Positions 9,214 through 19,197 of a stretch of DNA of 29,528 nt are shown here, piece after piece. The notes beneath the pieces are model-generated. The model saw only the letters and a list, made by a program, of their open reading frames with translations. It did not search any database and was not told where the DNA came from. The translations under genes and the position numbers were made by a program. The stretch comes from JANMDR01 sp031409495 (GTDB lineage Bacteria; Pseudomonadota; Gammaproteobacteria; Burkholderiales; Usitatibacteraceae), in NCBI GenBank assembly GCA_031409495.1, contig JANNXI010000264.1:1-29528 (forward strand), in the 5' to 3' direction. The stretch's first letter is position 1. Each line of letters begins with the position of its first letter.

Positions 9214-12200
9214 ATGAACCAATCCAAAAGATTTCAACTTTCGAAAGTCGCTCTGTGCGTTGCAATCGCGCTGGGCACCGTGCCCGCTTTTGCACAAAAC
9301 ACGACTTCCGCTCTTGGTGGGCGAGTCACTGCCGCTGACGGTAAGCCTGCTGCAGGCGCTACCGTAAAAATTACCCATTTGGAATCTGGTTCCACTAGTA
9401 ACGTGGTTGCGGATGCTGATGGTCGTTACACGGCGCGCGGCTTACGCGTTGGTGGCCCTTACACCATCACCATTACCCAAGGCGCCGCGGTCGAAAAGCG
9501 CGAGAATATCTATCTTGCCTTGGCTGAAACAGCCACATTAGATGCGAAATTTGGCACCCAAGTTGTTGAAAAAATTGAAGTAGTTGCCCGTGGTGGTGCG
9601 GATACTTTTAATAAATCCTCAATGGGTGCAGGCACCGCAGTTTCGCGCCAGCAATTAGATGCGTTTGCTTCTGTGCAGCGTAACTTGCAAGACTACGCCC
9701 GTAACGATCCACGTGTGTCGCAAACCGATAAAGAGCGTGGCGAAATTTCAGCTGGTGGTCAAAATTCTCGGTTCAATACGCTCACGATTGATGGCGTAAA
9801 AATTAACGATACATTTGGCTTAGAGTCAAACGGCTCGCCGACAGCAAAGCAGCCAATTTCGATCGATGCGATTCAGTCGGTACAAATTAATATTTCAAAC
9901 TATGACGTTACGCAGCAGGGCTACACTGGCGCCAATATCAACGCGATTACAAAGTCGGGTACCAATCAATACAAGGGTAGCGTTTATTACGTTTACCGCG
10001 ATGAGAAGCTTTCCGGTGACCGCTACGATTCATTGACTGAGTCGTTCAAGGATCCTGTGTCTTTTGAATAAAAAACGACTGGTGTTACTTTTGGCGGGCC
10101 CTTAGTTAAAGATAAATTATTTTTCTTTGCGAGTTTTGAAGACCAAAAGAGCACAAAAGTAGCGCCGTCATTCGGTCCATTGGGCAGCGGATTCAACAAC
10201 GTAAATATTACGCAATCCTCTATCAATAGCGCCAAGCAAATTGCTGGCACGACCTATGGCTATGATATCGGTGACTTTACAATTCCATCAGGCACACAGC
10301 TCAGCGTCCGCGATGCGCTGTTGAAGCTTGATTGGAATATCAATGATCGCCATCGCGCCAGCTTGCGCTACGGTAAAACGAATCAATCTGAACCGTTTTT
10401 TCAGGGCTTTTCGGCCACTGGCGTCGGTTTAAGTTCGGCGTGGTACGTACAGGGCAAGCGTATTGAATCCACTGTTGGTCAGTGGTTTGCGGATTGGACC
10501 GATACGTTTAGTACTGAAGTAAAAGTTTCCAAGCGCGACTACGTGAGTATTCCGGTAAACAATTCACGTTCCCCATCGGTGAGTTTAAACTTTGCAGGCA
10601 CGCCGGGCGCCGGCGGCATTGGGACGTCCAACGCCAGCCGTTTCTTAAACTTCGGTACTGACTTTAGCCGTCAATTTAACGTGCTAGATACTGAAACTTA
10701 TGATTCTTACGCAGGCGGCACATTGGTGCTAAAGGACCACGAAGTAAAATTTGGCTGGGATAATTCCCGCAACAAAGTGTATAACGCGTTTTTGCAGGGC
10801 GTTTTCGGTAGCTACAACTTTGGTTGCGTAAACAGCAGCGCAACTTACACCTATAGTTTTGGTGCAATTTCTTGTGCTACGGCAACAGCTGCGCAAGCCG
10901 AAGCGGCAACGTTAGAAAACTTCAGAATTGGTCGCCCAACCAGTTATACCGTGCAAGTACCAGTGGCAGGTGGCTCCCTCGATAATGGTGTCGCGCAGTG
11001 GACGCTGGAAAACACTGGGCTTTTCGTGCAAGACACATGGACTGTAAATAGCAATTTGTCGTTGATGGCTGGTGTGCGTTTAGATCGTCCAAAGTTGAAC
11101 GATAAGCCAATCGGCAACCCTACGGCGCAATCGGCAGCGGTTGCAGGTAGCGTAGTTGGTCTAACCGTAAACCGCGCAACCGGCGGCTTTGGTTTGGACA
11201 ATACGCAAACCATTGATGGTGAAGATTTGTTCCAGCCACGCTTTGGCTTCAATTACAGCTTTGATGGCGCCAAGCAGGTTCAAGTTCGCGGTGGTTTTGG
11301 CCTATTTCAAGGTGCAGCGGCGAACGTCTGGCTGTCGAATCCTTACTCCAACACGGGTATGGCGACACGAATTGTCGGTTGTGGTACGCAAGGCTTCGCC
11401 GCTTGCCCAACAACGGGCGGCACCTTTAGTCCTAATCCTGATACTCAGCGCACAACGTTCCCAGGCACCACACCTGCAGCAAACTTAGACTTCCTCGCCA
11501 AGGGCTTGGGTCAGCCTGCCGTATGGAAAGCGAATTTGGCGTTTGACTATGAAATCATGCCAACGCTGGTTGCAGGTGTTGAATATTTGTACACTAAAAC
11601 CAAACAAGGTATTTTCTATCAGCATTTGAACCTTGGCAACGCCACAGGTAAGGGCGTTGATGGCCGCGATTTGTTCTACACCCCGCAAGGTTATAACGCA
11701 GCTTGCTGGACTGCTACCGGCGGCACAATTACCAATGGAAATTGTACTGGTTTCCGCAGCCGTGCGTTGAGCAATGCAAGCTTTGCAAACGTATTGCTAG
11801 CTGATAAAACCACCAAGGGTGGCGGCAACTTGGTCACCGTGCAGTTAAGTCGGCCGCTCACTAAGGGCTGGGGTTGGGCTGTAGCCTATACCCGCACTGA
11901 TGCTACCGAAGTTAGCCCGCTTACCTCTTCAGTATCAAACTCCAACTGGGCAGCACGCTCTATTGTTAACCCTAACGAAGAAGTGGCTGCAAATTCTGCT
12001 TACTTGGTGCGTGACCGTATTAACGGCAATTTTAATTTTGAGCGCACATTCTTTAAAGGCTACAAAACACGCTTTGGCCTAACGGCTGAGAAGCGCAGCG
12101 GCAAGCCGTACAGCTGGACTTTCCGTAACGACTTAAACGGCGACGGTTCTGCGGGTAACGACTTGATGTACATCCCTAAAGGCCCGCAGTCTGGTGAAGT

Positions 12201-12630
12201 GGTGTTCTTGGGCGATACTGCAACCAACCGCACAGCGGAAGACGCCTTCTGGGCGATTGTAGAAGCAAATAAAGAGCTGAACGGCGCGCGTGGCGGCACA
12301 ACCAAGCGTAACGGTAGCTTCTCGCCTTGGAGCAGCACGATGGACATGCGTATTTCCCAAGAAATACCGGGATTTACCAAGGGCGACAAAGCCAGCTTTA
12401 CCCTCGATTTGCTCAACGTTGGCAATATGCTCAACAAAAAATGGGGCTTAATCAATGAGGTGGGTTTCCAGACGCAAGGCGGCGCATCACGGAACTTCGT
12501 AAATTACAATGGTTTGACAGCCGATGGTAAGTATATTTACAGTCTTGCCGTGTTGCCAAATTACCTCACACGCCAAGTTAAGGGCGAATCTGCATGGGCT
12601 GCGCAAGTTACGATGCGTTACGAGTTCTAA
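9214..12630 (+). pseudogene. Oar-like TonB-dependent receptor interrupted by one in-frame TAA
   Basis: Outer-membrane TonB-dependent transporter of the Oar type. ATG 9214 is preferred over 9145 because AAGGA lies upstream and a clean signal peptide follows (cleavage near AFA-QN). Next come a carboxypeptidase-regulatory-like domain (residues ~30-110), a plug domain (ISAGGQNSRFNTLTIDGV, INAITKSGTNQYKGS) and a long beta-barrel that ends in MRYEF with the terminal Phe usual for outer-membrane proteins. Codon 286 (10069-10071) is TAA. The same frame continues without any gap through GVTFGGPLVKDKLFFF, the conserved start of the barrel, to the stop at 12628. Everything else is intact: 1,137 sense codons and no frameshift. 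The likely ancestral codon is GAA, one base away. If the TAA is real the product would be plug-only and inactive, as the second part lacks a signal peptide. A base-calling error is the main alternative. Confidence 0.85.
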
Positions 12631-12651
12631 GATTTAGTTAGTTGCAAAATT

Positions 12652-12685
12652 AAAACGGCCAGCAAGAAATTGCTGGCCGTTTTTT
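12652..12685 (+). terminator. Rho-independent terminator of the TonB receptor gene
   Basis: Perfect 14-bp stem, AAAACGGCCAGCAA paired with TTGCTGGCCGTTTT, closed by a GAAA tetraloop (GNRA type) and followed by a T-run. It begins 21 bp after the receptor stop. The A-run on its left side makes it potentially bidirectional for the minus-strand gene at 12844. Confidence 0.93.
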
Positions 12686-12740
12686 ATATTGTTTCGACTA
12701 ACAGTCGCAGCTACTGCTGCAAATAATTTCCGTCAATAAA

Positions 12741-12781
12741 AATGCCTGAAGGTGCCCGAATATAGGGCATCTTCAGGCATT
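12741..12781. repeat. Dispersed palindrome, copy 3 (between convergent genes)
   Basis: Arms AATGCCTGAAGGTGCCCGA and TAGGGCATCTTCAGGCATT (19 nt each) around ATA. One of the two arm differences still gives a G-U pair in plus-strand RNA. It lies between the receptor terminator and the stop of the minus-strand gene at 12844, flanked by A/T-rich sequence. Confidence 0.92.
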
Positions 12782-12843
12782 AAAAAATTTATTTTTGACC
12801 TATTGCTGTCGCTTTTTGGCGCGCAGGCTGTGGCGCATAACCC

Positions 12844-13362
12844 TTACTGACTGCAGAGCGGCCAGGTTTCCACAATGTCGTAAGTGGGGCCAACGCTAGT
12901 GGAGCGCGATTCAATTAAGGAAAACGAATTGATGTTCCACATTGTCGGCGCAACTTCGGTGCTGGGGAAGGGGGTGGTGACGTTGCGGGCAACGGTGATG
13001 TGCGGGCGGAAGGTGCGTGGATCGGTTTTAAAGCCAATTTCGTTGGCGGCGGCGAGCAGCGTTTCCTGCAAGATAAACAGCTCCATCGGGGTTTCTTCGG
13101 AACCCATCCACGCGATATTGGCAGATGAATAGCAGCCAGCCAAATCTACTTTGTACTCAAACGGGGGTTGAAATATTGATCGTCCCACTGTTAAGGCAGC
13201 ATCGAGCATCTCCGGTGCTACGTCGCCTAAATACACTAGCGTGACGTGCAGCGTAGCTGGACGGGTGGGCCTACCGCCGGAGGAGCGGGCTAGCTCGATG
13301 CGTTGGCGCGCTAGGTTCGCGCGCACCATCTCGTCGGGCCATAAAGCAAAAAATAAGCGCAT
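12844..13362 (-). CDS. thpR: RNA 2',3'-cyclic phosphodiesterase (ThpR/LigT family)
   Basis: 172-residue 2H-phosphoesterase. The family hydrolyses 2',3'-cyclic phosphate ends of RNA to 2'-phosphomonoesters, and some members also ligate tRNA halves. The two HxT signatures are present: LHVTLVYLG (His39-Thr41) and RPHITVAR (His121-Thr123). The N-terminus MRLFFALWPDE matches the typical family start, which supports the ATG at 13362 despite a weak Shine-Dalgarno. It is a single gene, convergent with the TonB receptor, and 155 bp from the next minus-strand gene upstream of it is not apparent, so it is probably transcribed separately or as a tail of the importer cluster. Family is secure; the cellular substrate is unknown in most bacteria. 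Confidence 0.9.
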   Translation of the reverse strand: MRLFFALWPDEMVRANLARQRIELARSSGGRPTRPATLHVTLVYLGDVAPEMLDAALTVGRSIFQPPFEYKVDLAGCYSSANIAWMGSEETPMELFILQETLLAAANEIGFKTDPRTFRPHITVARNVTTPFPSTEVAPTMWNINSFSLIESRSTSVGPTYDIVETWPLCSQ

Positions 13363-13517
13363 AAGATATTCTAATTTTTAGCTAGAGGCAAAAAACAGCC
13401 TAAATATTGGGTGATCGAAATCAATCCGTTGCGCCTTGAAGTATAGACATAAATTACGTATTTGCCAGCAACATTGGCGATAAATTTATGTTGTCGCTCG
13501 CGGCGGGTTGAATGCGT

Positions 13518-15281
13518 CTAAGCTACCGCTAAATGCTGCATTGACGGCATGGCAGACAACAATGCTTTTGTGTATTCGTGCTGCGGGTCATTAAACACTT
13601 GCTCGGCCGTGCCTACTTCTACCAGTACGCCCGCACGCATTACGCCAACGCGATCACACATTTGGCGAATTACCGCTAAATCATGACTGACAAAGAGCAT
13701 GGTTAGCCCTAAATCTTCCTGCAAGTCTTTAAGCAAATTAAGGGTTTGCGCCTGAATCGACACATCCAACGCTGACGTAGGCTCATCGCAAATTAAAAAC
13801 CGCGGGCGCGTAGCCAAGGCGCGCGCAATGCAAATGCGCTGGCGCTGGCCGCCCGAAAACTGATGCGGATATTTTTCGGCTGCTGCCGCGTCCATGCCTA
13901 CACGGGCGAGCAATAGCTCAACAATGCTACGCACTTCCGCTTCGTCTTTCGCTACTTTATGAAAGCGAATCGGTTCGGCCACACAATCAATAATGCGGCG
14001 GCGGGGGTTAAGGGATGAGTATGGATCTTGGAAAATCATCTGCATGGCGCGGCGCAAGGCCATTTCTTCGATGCGGCTGCGCTTTTCAGCTAGATCCAAT
14101 CCTTCAAACAAAATGCGTCCGCTTGTCGGTGGCTGTAACCCTGCCACCATCTTGCCGATGGTCGTTTTACCGCAACCTGATTCGCCCACTAGGCCAAATA
14201 CTTCGCCGCGTTGTACTTCCAGCGACACGCCATCCACCGCATTCAAGTAGCGGCGGTTTTTAGGTAGCCAACTACGGCGGGTTACAAACGTACAGCGCAA
14301 ATCTTCAATTTTAAGTACCGCTTTATCCGCGGCGCTGGCCACCGCGGGCACGATGGTGTCTGACGCGGTAAGCCACTTCAGCGCGCGATCGTGCACCGCC
14401 GTAATGCGCGATGCGGATTCGTTGTCCACCACGTGGAAACGGTTTACTTTCACGTCAATCCGCGGAATGGCGGCGATCAAACTCTTGGTGTACTCCTCAC
14501 GCGGTGCACCGAGAATTTGCTGCGTGGATCCTTCTTCAACAATGCGGCCTTTCAGCATCACATACACGCGCTCGGCAATTTCTGAAATCGCGCCCATGTC
14601 GTGGGTGATTAACACCACGGCTACGCCACGTTCTTTGCAAAGCCCCTTTATTAGCTCTAACACTTGGCGTTTTAACGTTACGTCAAGAGCCGTAGTGGGC
14701 TCATCAGCAATAATCAGGCGCGGTTCAGCGCACAACACCAGCGCGATTACGACGCGTTGCCGTTGTCCACCGGAAAATTGATGTGGGTAGTTATCGATGC
14801 GCAATCCGGCGTTAGGAATACCCACTTTATTGAGCCATTCGATGGCCTTTTCGCGCAGCGTTGTTTCCGACTCCGCCGGAAAGTGGGTTTGCATGGTTTC
14901 AATAATCTGTCGACCCACCGTGTATAGCGGGTTGAGAGACGTCATGGGATCCTGAAAAATCATGCCGATGGTGCTACCACGCAGCTTTGCCATATCTTCT
15001 TTAGCGAGTGGCAAGATTTCGGTGCCCAGCACGTTAATGCTGCCGTGACTCACGCGCCCCGGTGGCTCCAACAATTGGATTACGGCGTTGCCAATTGTTG
15101 ATTTACCCGCGCCGGATTCACCCACCACGCCAATAATTTCACCCGGCGCTACATGCAGGGATGCACTGTGAACGGCCGTAAATAGGCCACGTCTGCCGGG
15201 GAACTCAATGCGGACATCGGTGGTTTTTAAGGCATTGCCGGAAGTGCTAGCTGCGGTGTTGGTCGCTTCGGTCATCGTCAT
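13518..15281 (-). CDS. Peptide-type ABC importer, double ATP-binding protein (DppD-DppF-like fusion)
   Basis: Cytoplasmic motor of a peptide/nickel-class ABC importer, with both ATPase halves in one chain of 587 residues. Half 1 (~20-275): Walker A GESGAGKS (Lys60), signature FSGGQRQR, Walker B LIIADEPTTALD. Half 2 (~325-580): Walker A GESGCGKT (Lys372), signature FSGGQRQR, Walker B LICDEPTSALD. Each half has the oligopeptide-transporter C-terminal segment (for example EEYTKSLIAAIP and HEYTKALLSAMP). In E. coli these halves are two proteins (DppD, DppF); fused forms are common in proteobacteria. ATG 15281 or the in-frame ATG at 15275 could start it; the latter has AGAGA at a better distance. 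It lies 73 bp after the permease gene in the same direction and is the last importer gene. The substrate cannot be read from the sequence. Confidence 0.95.
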   Translation of the reverse strand: MTMTEATNTAASTSGNALKTTDVRIEFPGRRGLFTAVHSASLHVAPGEIIGVVGESGAGKSTIGNAVIQLLEPPGRVSHGSINVLGTEILPLAKEDMAKLRGSTIGMIFQDPMTSLNPLYTVGRQIIETMQTHFPAESETTLREKAIEWLNKVGIPNAGLRIDNYPHQFSGGQRQRVVIALVLCAEPRLIIADEPTTALDVTLKRQVLELIKGLCKERGVAVVLITHDMGAISEIAERVYVMLKGRIVEEGSTQQILGAPREEYTKSLIAAIPRIDVKVNRFHVVDNESASRITAVHDRALKWLTASDTIVPAVASAADKAVLKIEDLRCTFVTRRSWLPKNRRYLNAVDGVSLEVQRGEVFGLVGESGCGKTTIGKMVAGLQPPTSGRILFEGLDLAEKRSRIEEMALRRAMQMIFQDPYSSLNPRRRIIDCVAEPIRFHKVAKDEAEVRSIVELLLARVGMDAAAAEKYPHQFSGGQRQRICIARALATRPRFLICDEPTSALDVSIQAQTLNLLKDLQEDLGLTMLFVSHDLAVIRQMCDRVGVMRAGVLVEVGTAEQVFNDPQHEYTKALLSAMPSMQHLAVA

Positions 15282-15354
15282 TCTCTTTTCACAAAGGCAA
15301 AGGGCAGAGGGGTCGGGGATAGGCTACAAGGAGTCGGTTGAAAAAACCTAGTCT

Positions 15355-16269
15355 TTAATTCAACTTAGGATTCATCACATCACGCAGCCAATCGCCCACG
15401 ATGTTTATGGCCAAAACCAGCATCACCAATGCCACACCCGGGAATACGGTTATCCACCATTCACCCGAAAACAAGAAATCATTGCCCACGCGAATCAAGG
15501 TACCCAGAGACGGTTGCGTCGGCGGCACACCCACACCTAGGTATGAAAGTGTCCCCTCAATCAAAATAGCGCTTCCCACTTGCAAGGTGGCCAACACCAA
15601 CACTGGCCCGAGGACGTTCGGTAATACATGACTAAACATAATGGCAATGGGGTGGCGCCCAATAACGCGTGCCGCTTGTACATATTCTTTGCTGCGCTCT
15701 ACTAAAGTCGAGCCGCGCACGGTGCGGGCATATTGCACCCAGCCCGATAGCGCAATCGCAAAAATGAGCACCACCACCGCCACGCTATCGTGCGAGCCTT
15801 TGGGCATCACCGCACGGGCTACGCCATCAATTAGCAGGGCGATTAAAATTGCCGGGAAAGATAACTGTACGTCCGCTACCCGCATAATAAATGCGTCCAA
15901 TTTGCCGCCTAAGTAGCCACTCAGGAGCCCCAGCGATATGCCGATCGTCATCGATAGCATGACCGCAACGACTGCCACAATAATTGAGGTGCGCGAGCCG
16001 AACATAATGGCTGATAGCAAATCACGGCCTTGGTCATCGGTGCCTAAAAAGAACGTGGCCTTGCCGTTGGCAGTCCAAGCGGGGGAAGTAAAAGCGTTGC
16101 TCAAATCGAGTGTTTTTAAATCAAACGGATTGTGTGGTGCGACAAAAGGGGCAAAGGTCGCACAAAATACGCACACAAAAACCACCAAGGCGGCAAACAT
16201 CACAAATGGCCGCTGTTTAAAGCTGTACCAAATATCGCTATCGGCAATACGGGAAAAAAAGCTGTTCAT
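15355..16269 (-). CDS. Peptide-type ABC importer permease (DppC-like)
   Basis: Inner-membrane permease with six predicted membrane segments, the first at about residues 20-45, and the conserved cytoplasmic loop AARVIGRHPIAIMFSHVLPN that contacts the ATPase. The N-terminal layout (short cytoplasmic arm, first helix, then a periplasmic loop with FFLGTDDQGRDLLS) is typical of DppC/OppC. I choose ATG 16269 (MNSFF): GGTGGAG lies 9 nt upstream, and it leaves 1 nt after the upstream permease's stop. The in-frame GTG at 16284 would overlap that gene by 14 nt and lacks a ribosome site. The near-contiguous arrangement implies translational coupling with the DppB-like partner. Confidence 0.93.
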   Translation of the reverse strand: MNSFFSRIADSDIWYSFKQRPFVMFAALVVFVCVFCATFAPFVAPHNPFDLKTLDLSNAFTSPAWTANGKATFFLGTDDQGRDLLSAIMFGSRTSIIVAVVAVMLSMTIGISLGLLSGYLGGKLDAFIMRVADVQLSFPAILIALLIDGVARAVMPKGSHDSVAVVVLIFAIALSGWVQYARTVRGSTLVERSKEYVQAARVIGRHPIAIMFSHVLPNVLGPVLVLATLQVGSAILIEGTLSYLGVGVPPTQPSLGTLIRVGNDFLFSGEWWITVFPGVALVMLVLAINIVGDWLRDVMNPKLN

Positions 16270-16270
16270 A

Positions 16271-17257
16271 TTAGTTTGCTCCACCGGTTGCGCGGTCAGT
16301 TCTTAGGCGTGGATCAACTACAAAATAAAGTAGATCAACGCATAAGTTAATGGTTACGAAAATTAAGCCAATTAGGCACAAATACGCTGCCATGACTGGC
16401 ACGTCGGCAAACTGCACGGCTTGAATAAACAACAAGCCCATACCCGGCCACTGGAAAACAGTTTCGGTAATAATCGCGAAGGCGATGATGCCGCCAAGCT
16501 GCAAACCGGTAATAGTGAGTACCGGCACCAGCGTATTTTTAAGCGCATGACCGAAATGAATTGCGCGAATAGCAATGCCGCGCGCCTTCGCAAATTTAAT
16601 GTAATCGGTGCGCAGCACTTCCATCATCTCGGCACGCACCAGACGCATGATCAAGGTAATGGGGAAGAAGCCAAGGGTAATTGAAGGCAAGATGAGCGAC
16701 TTTAATCCTGAGACGGTCAAAAACCCGGTAGACCAAAACCCCAACTGGGCTACTTCGCCTCGCCCAAAAGAGGGCAGCCAACCTAGCCATACCGCGAAAA
16801 TAAGGATCAGGAAAATACCGATTAAAAAATTGGGTAGCGATACCCCGACGAGTGACACTGTCATTAAAAACCGTGCGCCCCAGCTATTGCTCTTCAATGC
16901 CGTATAAACGCCCGCCGGAATGCCAATCAATATGCCGATGGCGGCAGCCACCAGCGCGAGTTCCAAGGTAGCGGGCAAACGCTCTTGTAGTAACTGCGAA
17001 ACCGGGCGACCTAAGCGTAGCGATAAGCCAAAATTGCCCTGCACGGCATTACCCACAAATGTCGCAAACTGCACGTAAAACGGTTTATCTAGCCCTAGGG
17101 CCTTACGCATTTCAACCTTATCTACTTCTGTGGCTTCTGGCGGCAGCATGAGGGATACTGGATCACCCACAAAATTGAAAAGCGAGAAGGCAATAAAGCC
17201 CACGGTAAGCATCACGATAATGCTTTGTAAGACGCGTTGGAGAATAAATGAAATCAT
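16271..17257 (-). CDS. Peptide-type ABC importer permease (DppB-like)
   Basis: 328-residue inner-membrane permease that pairs with the DppC-like protein. The N-terminal helix (MISFILQRVLQSIIVMLTVG) and the following LRKALGLD-type segment (MRKALGLDKPFYVQF) are diagnostic for DppB/OppB. The ATPase-contact loop is FAKARGIAIRAIHFGHALKN near residues 230-250. Six membrane helices are expected. ATG at 17257 follows a weak CGGAAA site. A palindromic repeat (copy 4) lies between this gene and the binding-protein gene transcribed before it, which could lower permease expression relative to the binding protein; that is inference from similar layouts in other importers. Confidence 0.94.
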   Translation of the reverse strand: MISFILQRVLQSIIVMLTVGFIAFSLFNFVGDPVSLMLPPEATEVDKVEMRKALGLDKPFYVQFATFVGNAVQGNFGLSLRLGRPVSQLLQERLPATLELALVAAAIGILIGIPAGVYTALKSNSWGARFLMTVSLVGVSLPNFLIGIFLILIFAVWLGWLPSFGRGEVAQLGFWSTGFLTVSGLKSLILPSITLGFFPITLIMRLVRAEMMEVLRTDYIKFAKARGIAIRAIHFGHALKNTLVPVLTITGLQLGGIIAFAIITETVFQWPGMGLLFIQAVQFADVPVMAAYLCLIGLIFVTINLCVDLLYFVVDPRLRTDRATGGAN

Positions 17258-17304
17258 AGTTTTCCGTTTCAGGTTACTTTGTTAAGTGCAAATACTATTT
17301 TAAG

Positions 17305-17343
17305 TAGGCTAAAGATGCCCTAAAATAGGGCGTCTTCAGCCTA
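17305..17343. repeat. Dispersed palindrome, copy 4 (overlaps a stop codon)
   Basis: Arms TAGGCTAAAGATGCCCTA and TAGGGCGTCTTCAGCCTA (18 nt each) around AAA. The outer bases differ from the consensus but still pair (TAGGCT with AGCCTA). The last three bases are the TAG stop of the minus-strand binding-protein gene, and the element lies inside the importer cluster just before the DppB-like permease. Confidence 0.92.
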
Positions 17344-18978
17344 TTTTATATTGATTCTAAACATATAAGCCACTTGGTTTGGCGCATAAACAGCGCTCAC
17401 ATTTTTACGCATAATCCATGGTGCCAAGGCTTGGTGTAGTGGCAGAACCGCGATGTCACTATTGACGAGTGCCAGGGCTTCTCCCATAAAACCGTTACGT
17501 TTTGTGGTCTCAGTTTCAACCATGATTTTATCGATTAGCGCATCTAGTTTTATATTGCTATAGCGGCCATAGTTGCTATCGCCACCGCTGCTTGTGGTGC
17601 GGCCAGTCGCATCACCAGTGTAGGTGCGCAGCACCGATTGCAAGGTGTACAGCGCATCAAAAGTGGTTGAGCCCCAACTTATTAGATACATGCTGCTGTC
17701 AAATTTTTGCAGCTTGGGAAACACATTGGCTTGGTTAATAATATTGGGTGTGGCTTTAATGCCCACGCGGGCCAACATGGGCGCAACGCTCAAACAAATA
17801 TCGGCAGCGGGCTGGATATTGCCGCAGTCAAAGGTCACTTCAAATCCATTTGGATAGCCCGCTGCGGTGAGCAAGGCCTTGGCTTTTTCAGGGTTGTAAT
17901 CAAGACGCATGTCAGCGGCTTTGCTGTAACCAACAACATCGTTGGTTACGACGGAGCCGATGGGGTTCGATAAACCACGCATTACTTTTGTTTTGATAGT
18001 TTGAATATCAATGGCATGACTCACGGCTTGACGTACCCGCAGGTCTTTAAAGGGATTCTTACCCTTGATGTTGCTGTATATCAGTTCATCGCGGTGTTGA
18101 TCAAAGCCAATGAACTGTACGCGTGATTCTGAGCCGCCGATGACTGTTAAATCAGCGGATGTGCGCAGCCGCGCAATATCTTGCTGCGGCGGGTCAAGCA
18201 CAAAATCAACGTCACCCGAAATTAGCGCCGCAATGCGGGTTGAGTTAGATTTAATCGGCAAAATGATCACGTCGGTGACATTGCCGCGGTCAGCGCTGGC
18301 GCGGTTCCACCACTCTTTATGCGCGGTGAGCACTACGCGTACATCGGCTTGACGTTCCTTCAGAATAAATGGTCCGGTACCGTTGGTATTGCGGGACACA
18401 AAAGTGTCTTCCTTCGCTTTATAGTCTTGCGGCTCTTTTGAATTATTTTTAAGCGACCACGCCTTGTTCATAATGCGAAATGAAAACAGATGTGCCAACA
18501 GCGCTGGATTAGGATCTTTCATCAGAAAATCAACGGTTAAATTGTCGACTTTTTTAGCGCTTGCCACACCCTGTACGGTAATTTTCATTTGCGAGTTGAC
18601 GCTGAGCACGCGCTCCATCGAAAACACCACATCATCAGCCGTCATGACGCTGCCGTCATGAAACTTCACGTCAGGCCGCAGCTTAAACCGCCAGGTTTTT
18701 GCATCTGGTTGTGACCATGAAGTGGCTAACCAAGGCACAATTTTAAAATTGGCATCACGCCCCACTAACCCTTCGTATACCTGTGAGAGTAAGCGCGTAG
18801 TAACCGCTAAATTAGCAGAGTGGGGATCCAGTGTTTGTGCATCATCTTGGCTGGCGTAGCGCAAGGTTTTGGCTAGCGCTGTATTTGGGATTGTGGTTAG
18901 AGCCAGGCTTGACGTAATAAAAGCGACGGAGAGCGCCTTTAAGAACAGCGTTGATTTTGCGTGATTTGGGTTTGTCAT
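17341..18978 (-). CDS. ABC importer substrate-binding protein, family 5 (paralog 1)
   Basis: Periplasmic binding protein that would deliver peptide-like solutes to the adjacent permeases. Start ATG 18978 (MTNPNHAK) is chosen over the TTG at 18987; a signal peptide ending near ALA follows. Family-5 landmarks: DAQTLDPHSA at the mature N-terminus, WRFKLRPDVKFHDGS, TADDVVFSMER, NGTGPFIL and VRQAVSHAID. Its 545 residues fit the family. It is clearly paralogous to the product of 19259-20836: shared stretches include LIYSNIKGKNPFKD against LLYSNVKGKNPFKD. It is transcribed toward the permeases and its stop lies within palindrome copy 4. High-level substrate class (peptides, glutathione, or other) is not resolvable here. 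Confidence 0.94.
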   Translation of the reverse strand: MTNPNHAKSTLFLKALSVAFITSSLALTTIPNTALAKTLRYASQDDAQTLDPHSANLAVTTRLLSQVYEGLVGRDANFKIVPWLATSWSQPDAKTWRFKLRPDVKFHDGSVMTADDVVFSMERVLSVNSQMKITVQGVASAKKVDNLTVDFLMKDPNPALLAHLFSFRIMNKAWSLKNNSKEPQDYKAKEDTFVSRNTNGTGPFILKERQADVRVVLTAHKEWWNRASADRGNVTDVIILPIKSNSTRIAALISGDVDFVLDPPQQDIARLRTSADLTVIGGSESRVQFIGFDQHRDELIYSNIKGKNPFKDLRVRQAVSHAIDIQTIKTKVMRGLSNPIGSVVTNDVVGYSKAADMRLDYNPEKAKALLTAAGYPNGFEVTFDCGNIQPAADICLSVAPMLARVGIKATPNIINQANVFPKLQKFDSSMYLISWGSTTFDALYTLQSVLRTYTGDATGRTTSSGGDSNYGRYSNIKLDALIDKIMVETETTKRNGFMGEALALVNSDIAVLPLHQALAPWIMRKNVSAVYAPNQVAYMFRINIK

Positions 18979-19030
18979 ATGTATCAATGCCTAAAAATTA
19001 AACCGGAAATCATCGGTGTGTCAGATAATC

Positions 19031-19067
19031 TGCCTGAAGATGCCCTAAAATAGGGCATCTTCAGGCA
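19031..19067. repeat. Dispersed palindrome, copy 5 (perfect)
   Basis: Perfect 17-nt inverted repeat, TGCCTGAAGATGCCCTA and TAGGGCATCTTCAGGCA, around AAA; the best copy and the reference for the family. It lies between the two binding-protein genes, downstream of the paralog-2 terminator in the direction of transcription. Confidence 0.95.
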
Positions 19068-19139
19068 CTAAATCGGGTGCAAGGTAGTAACGAGCGGCAT
19101 ATTGAACGAGTGTTAAACCTACGTTCAAACTGAACCAGC

Positions 19140-19168
19140 AAAAAAATAGCCGCACCAAACTGTGCGGC
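19140..19168 (-). terminator. Rho-independent terminator after binding-protein paralog 2
   Basis: Read on the minus strand: a GCCGCAC stem, loop AGTTTG, GTGCGGC, then TATTTTTTT. It lies about 90 bp after the stop of the gene at 19259. It should end most transcripts of that gene before paralog 1 and the permeases, so the importer cluster probably has at least two transcription units or allows partial read-through. Confidence 0.85.
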
Positions 19169-19197
19169 CATCAAATTGTAATGCAAATCATATCAAT

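Noticed and set aside
12741..12781. Palindrome copies as simple Rho-independent terminators
   Set aside because: Only copy 1 is followed by a T-run; the receptor gene already has its own good terminator at 12652, and several copies lie inside a same-direction cluster.
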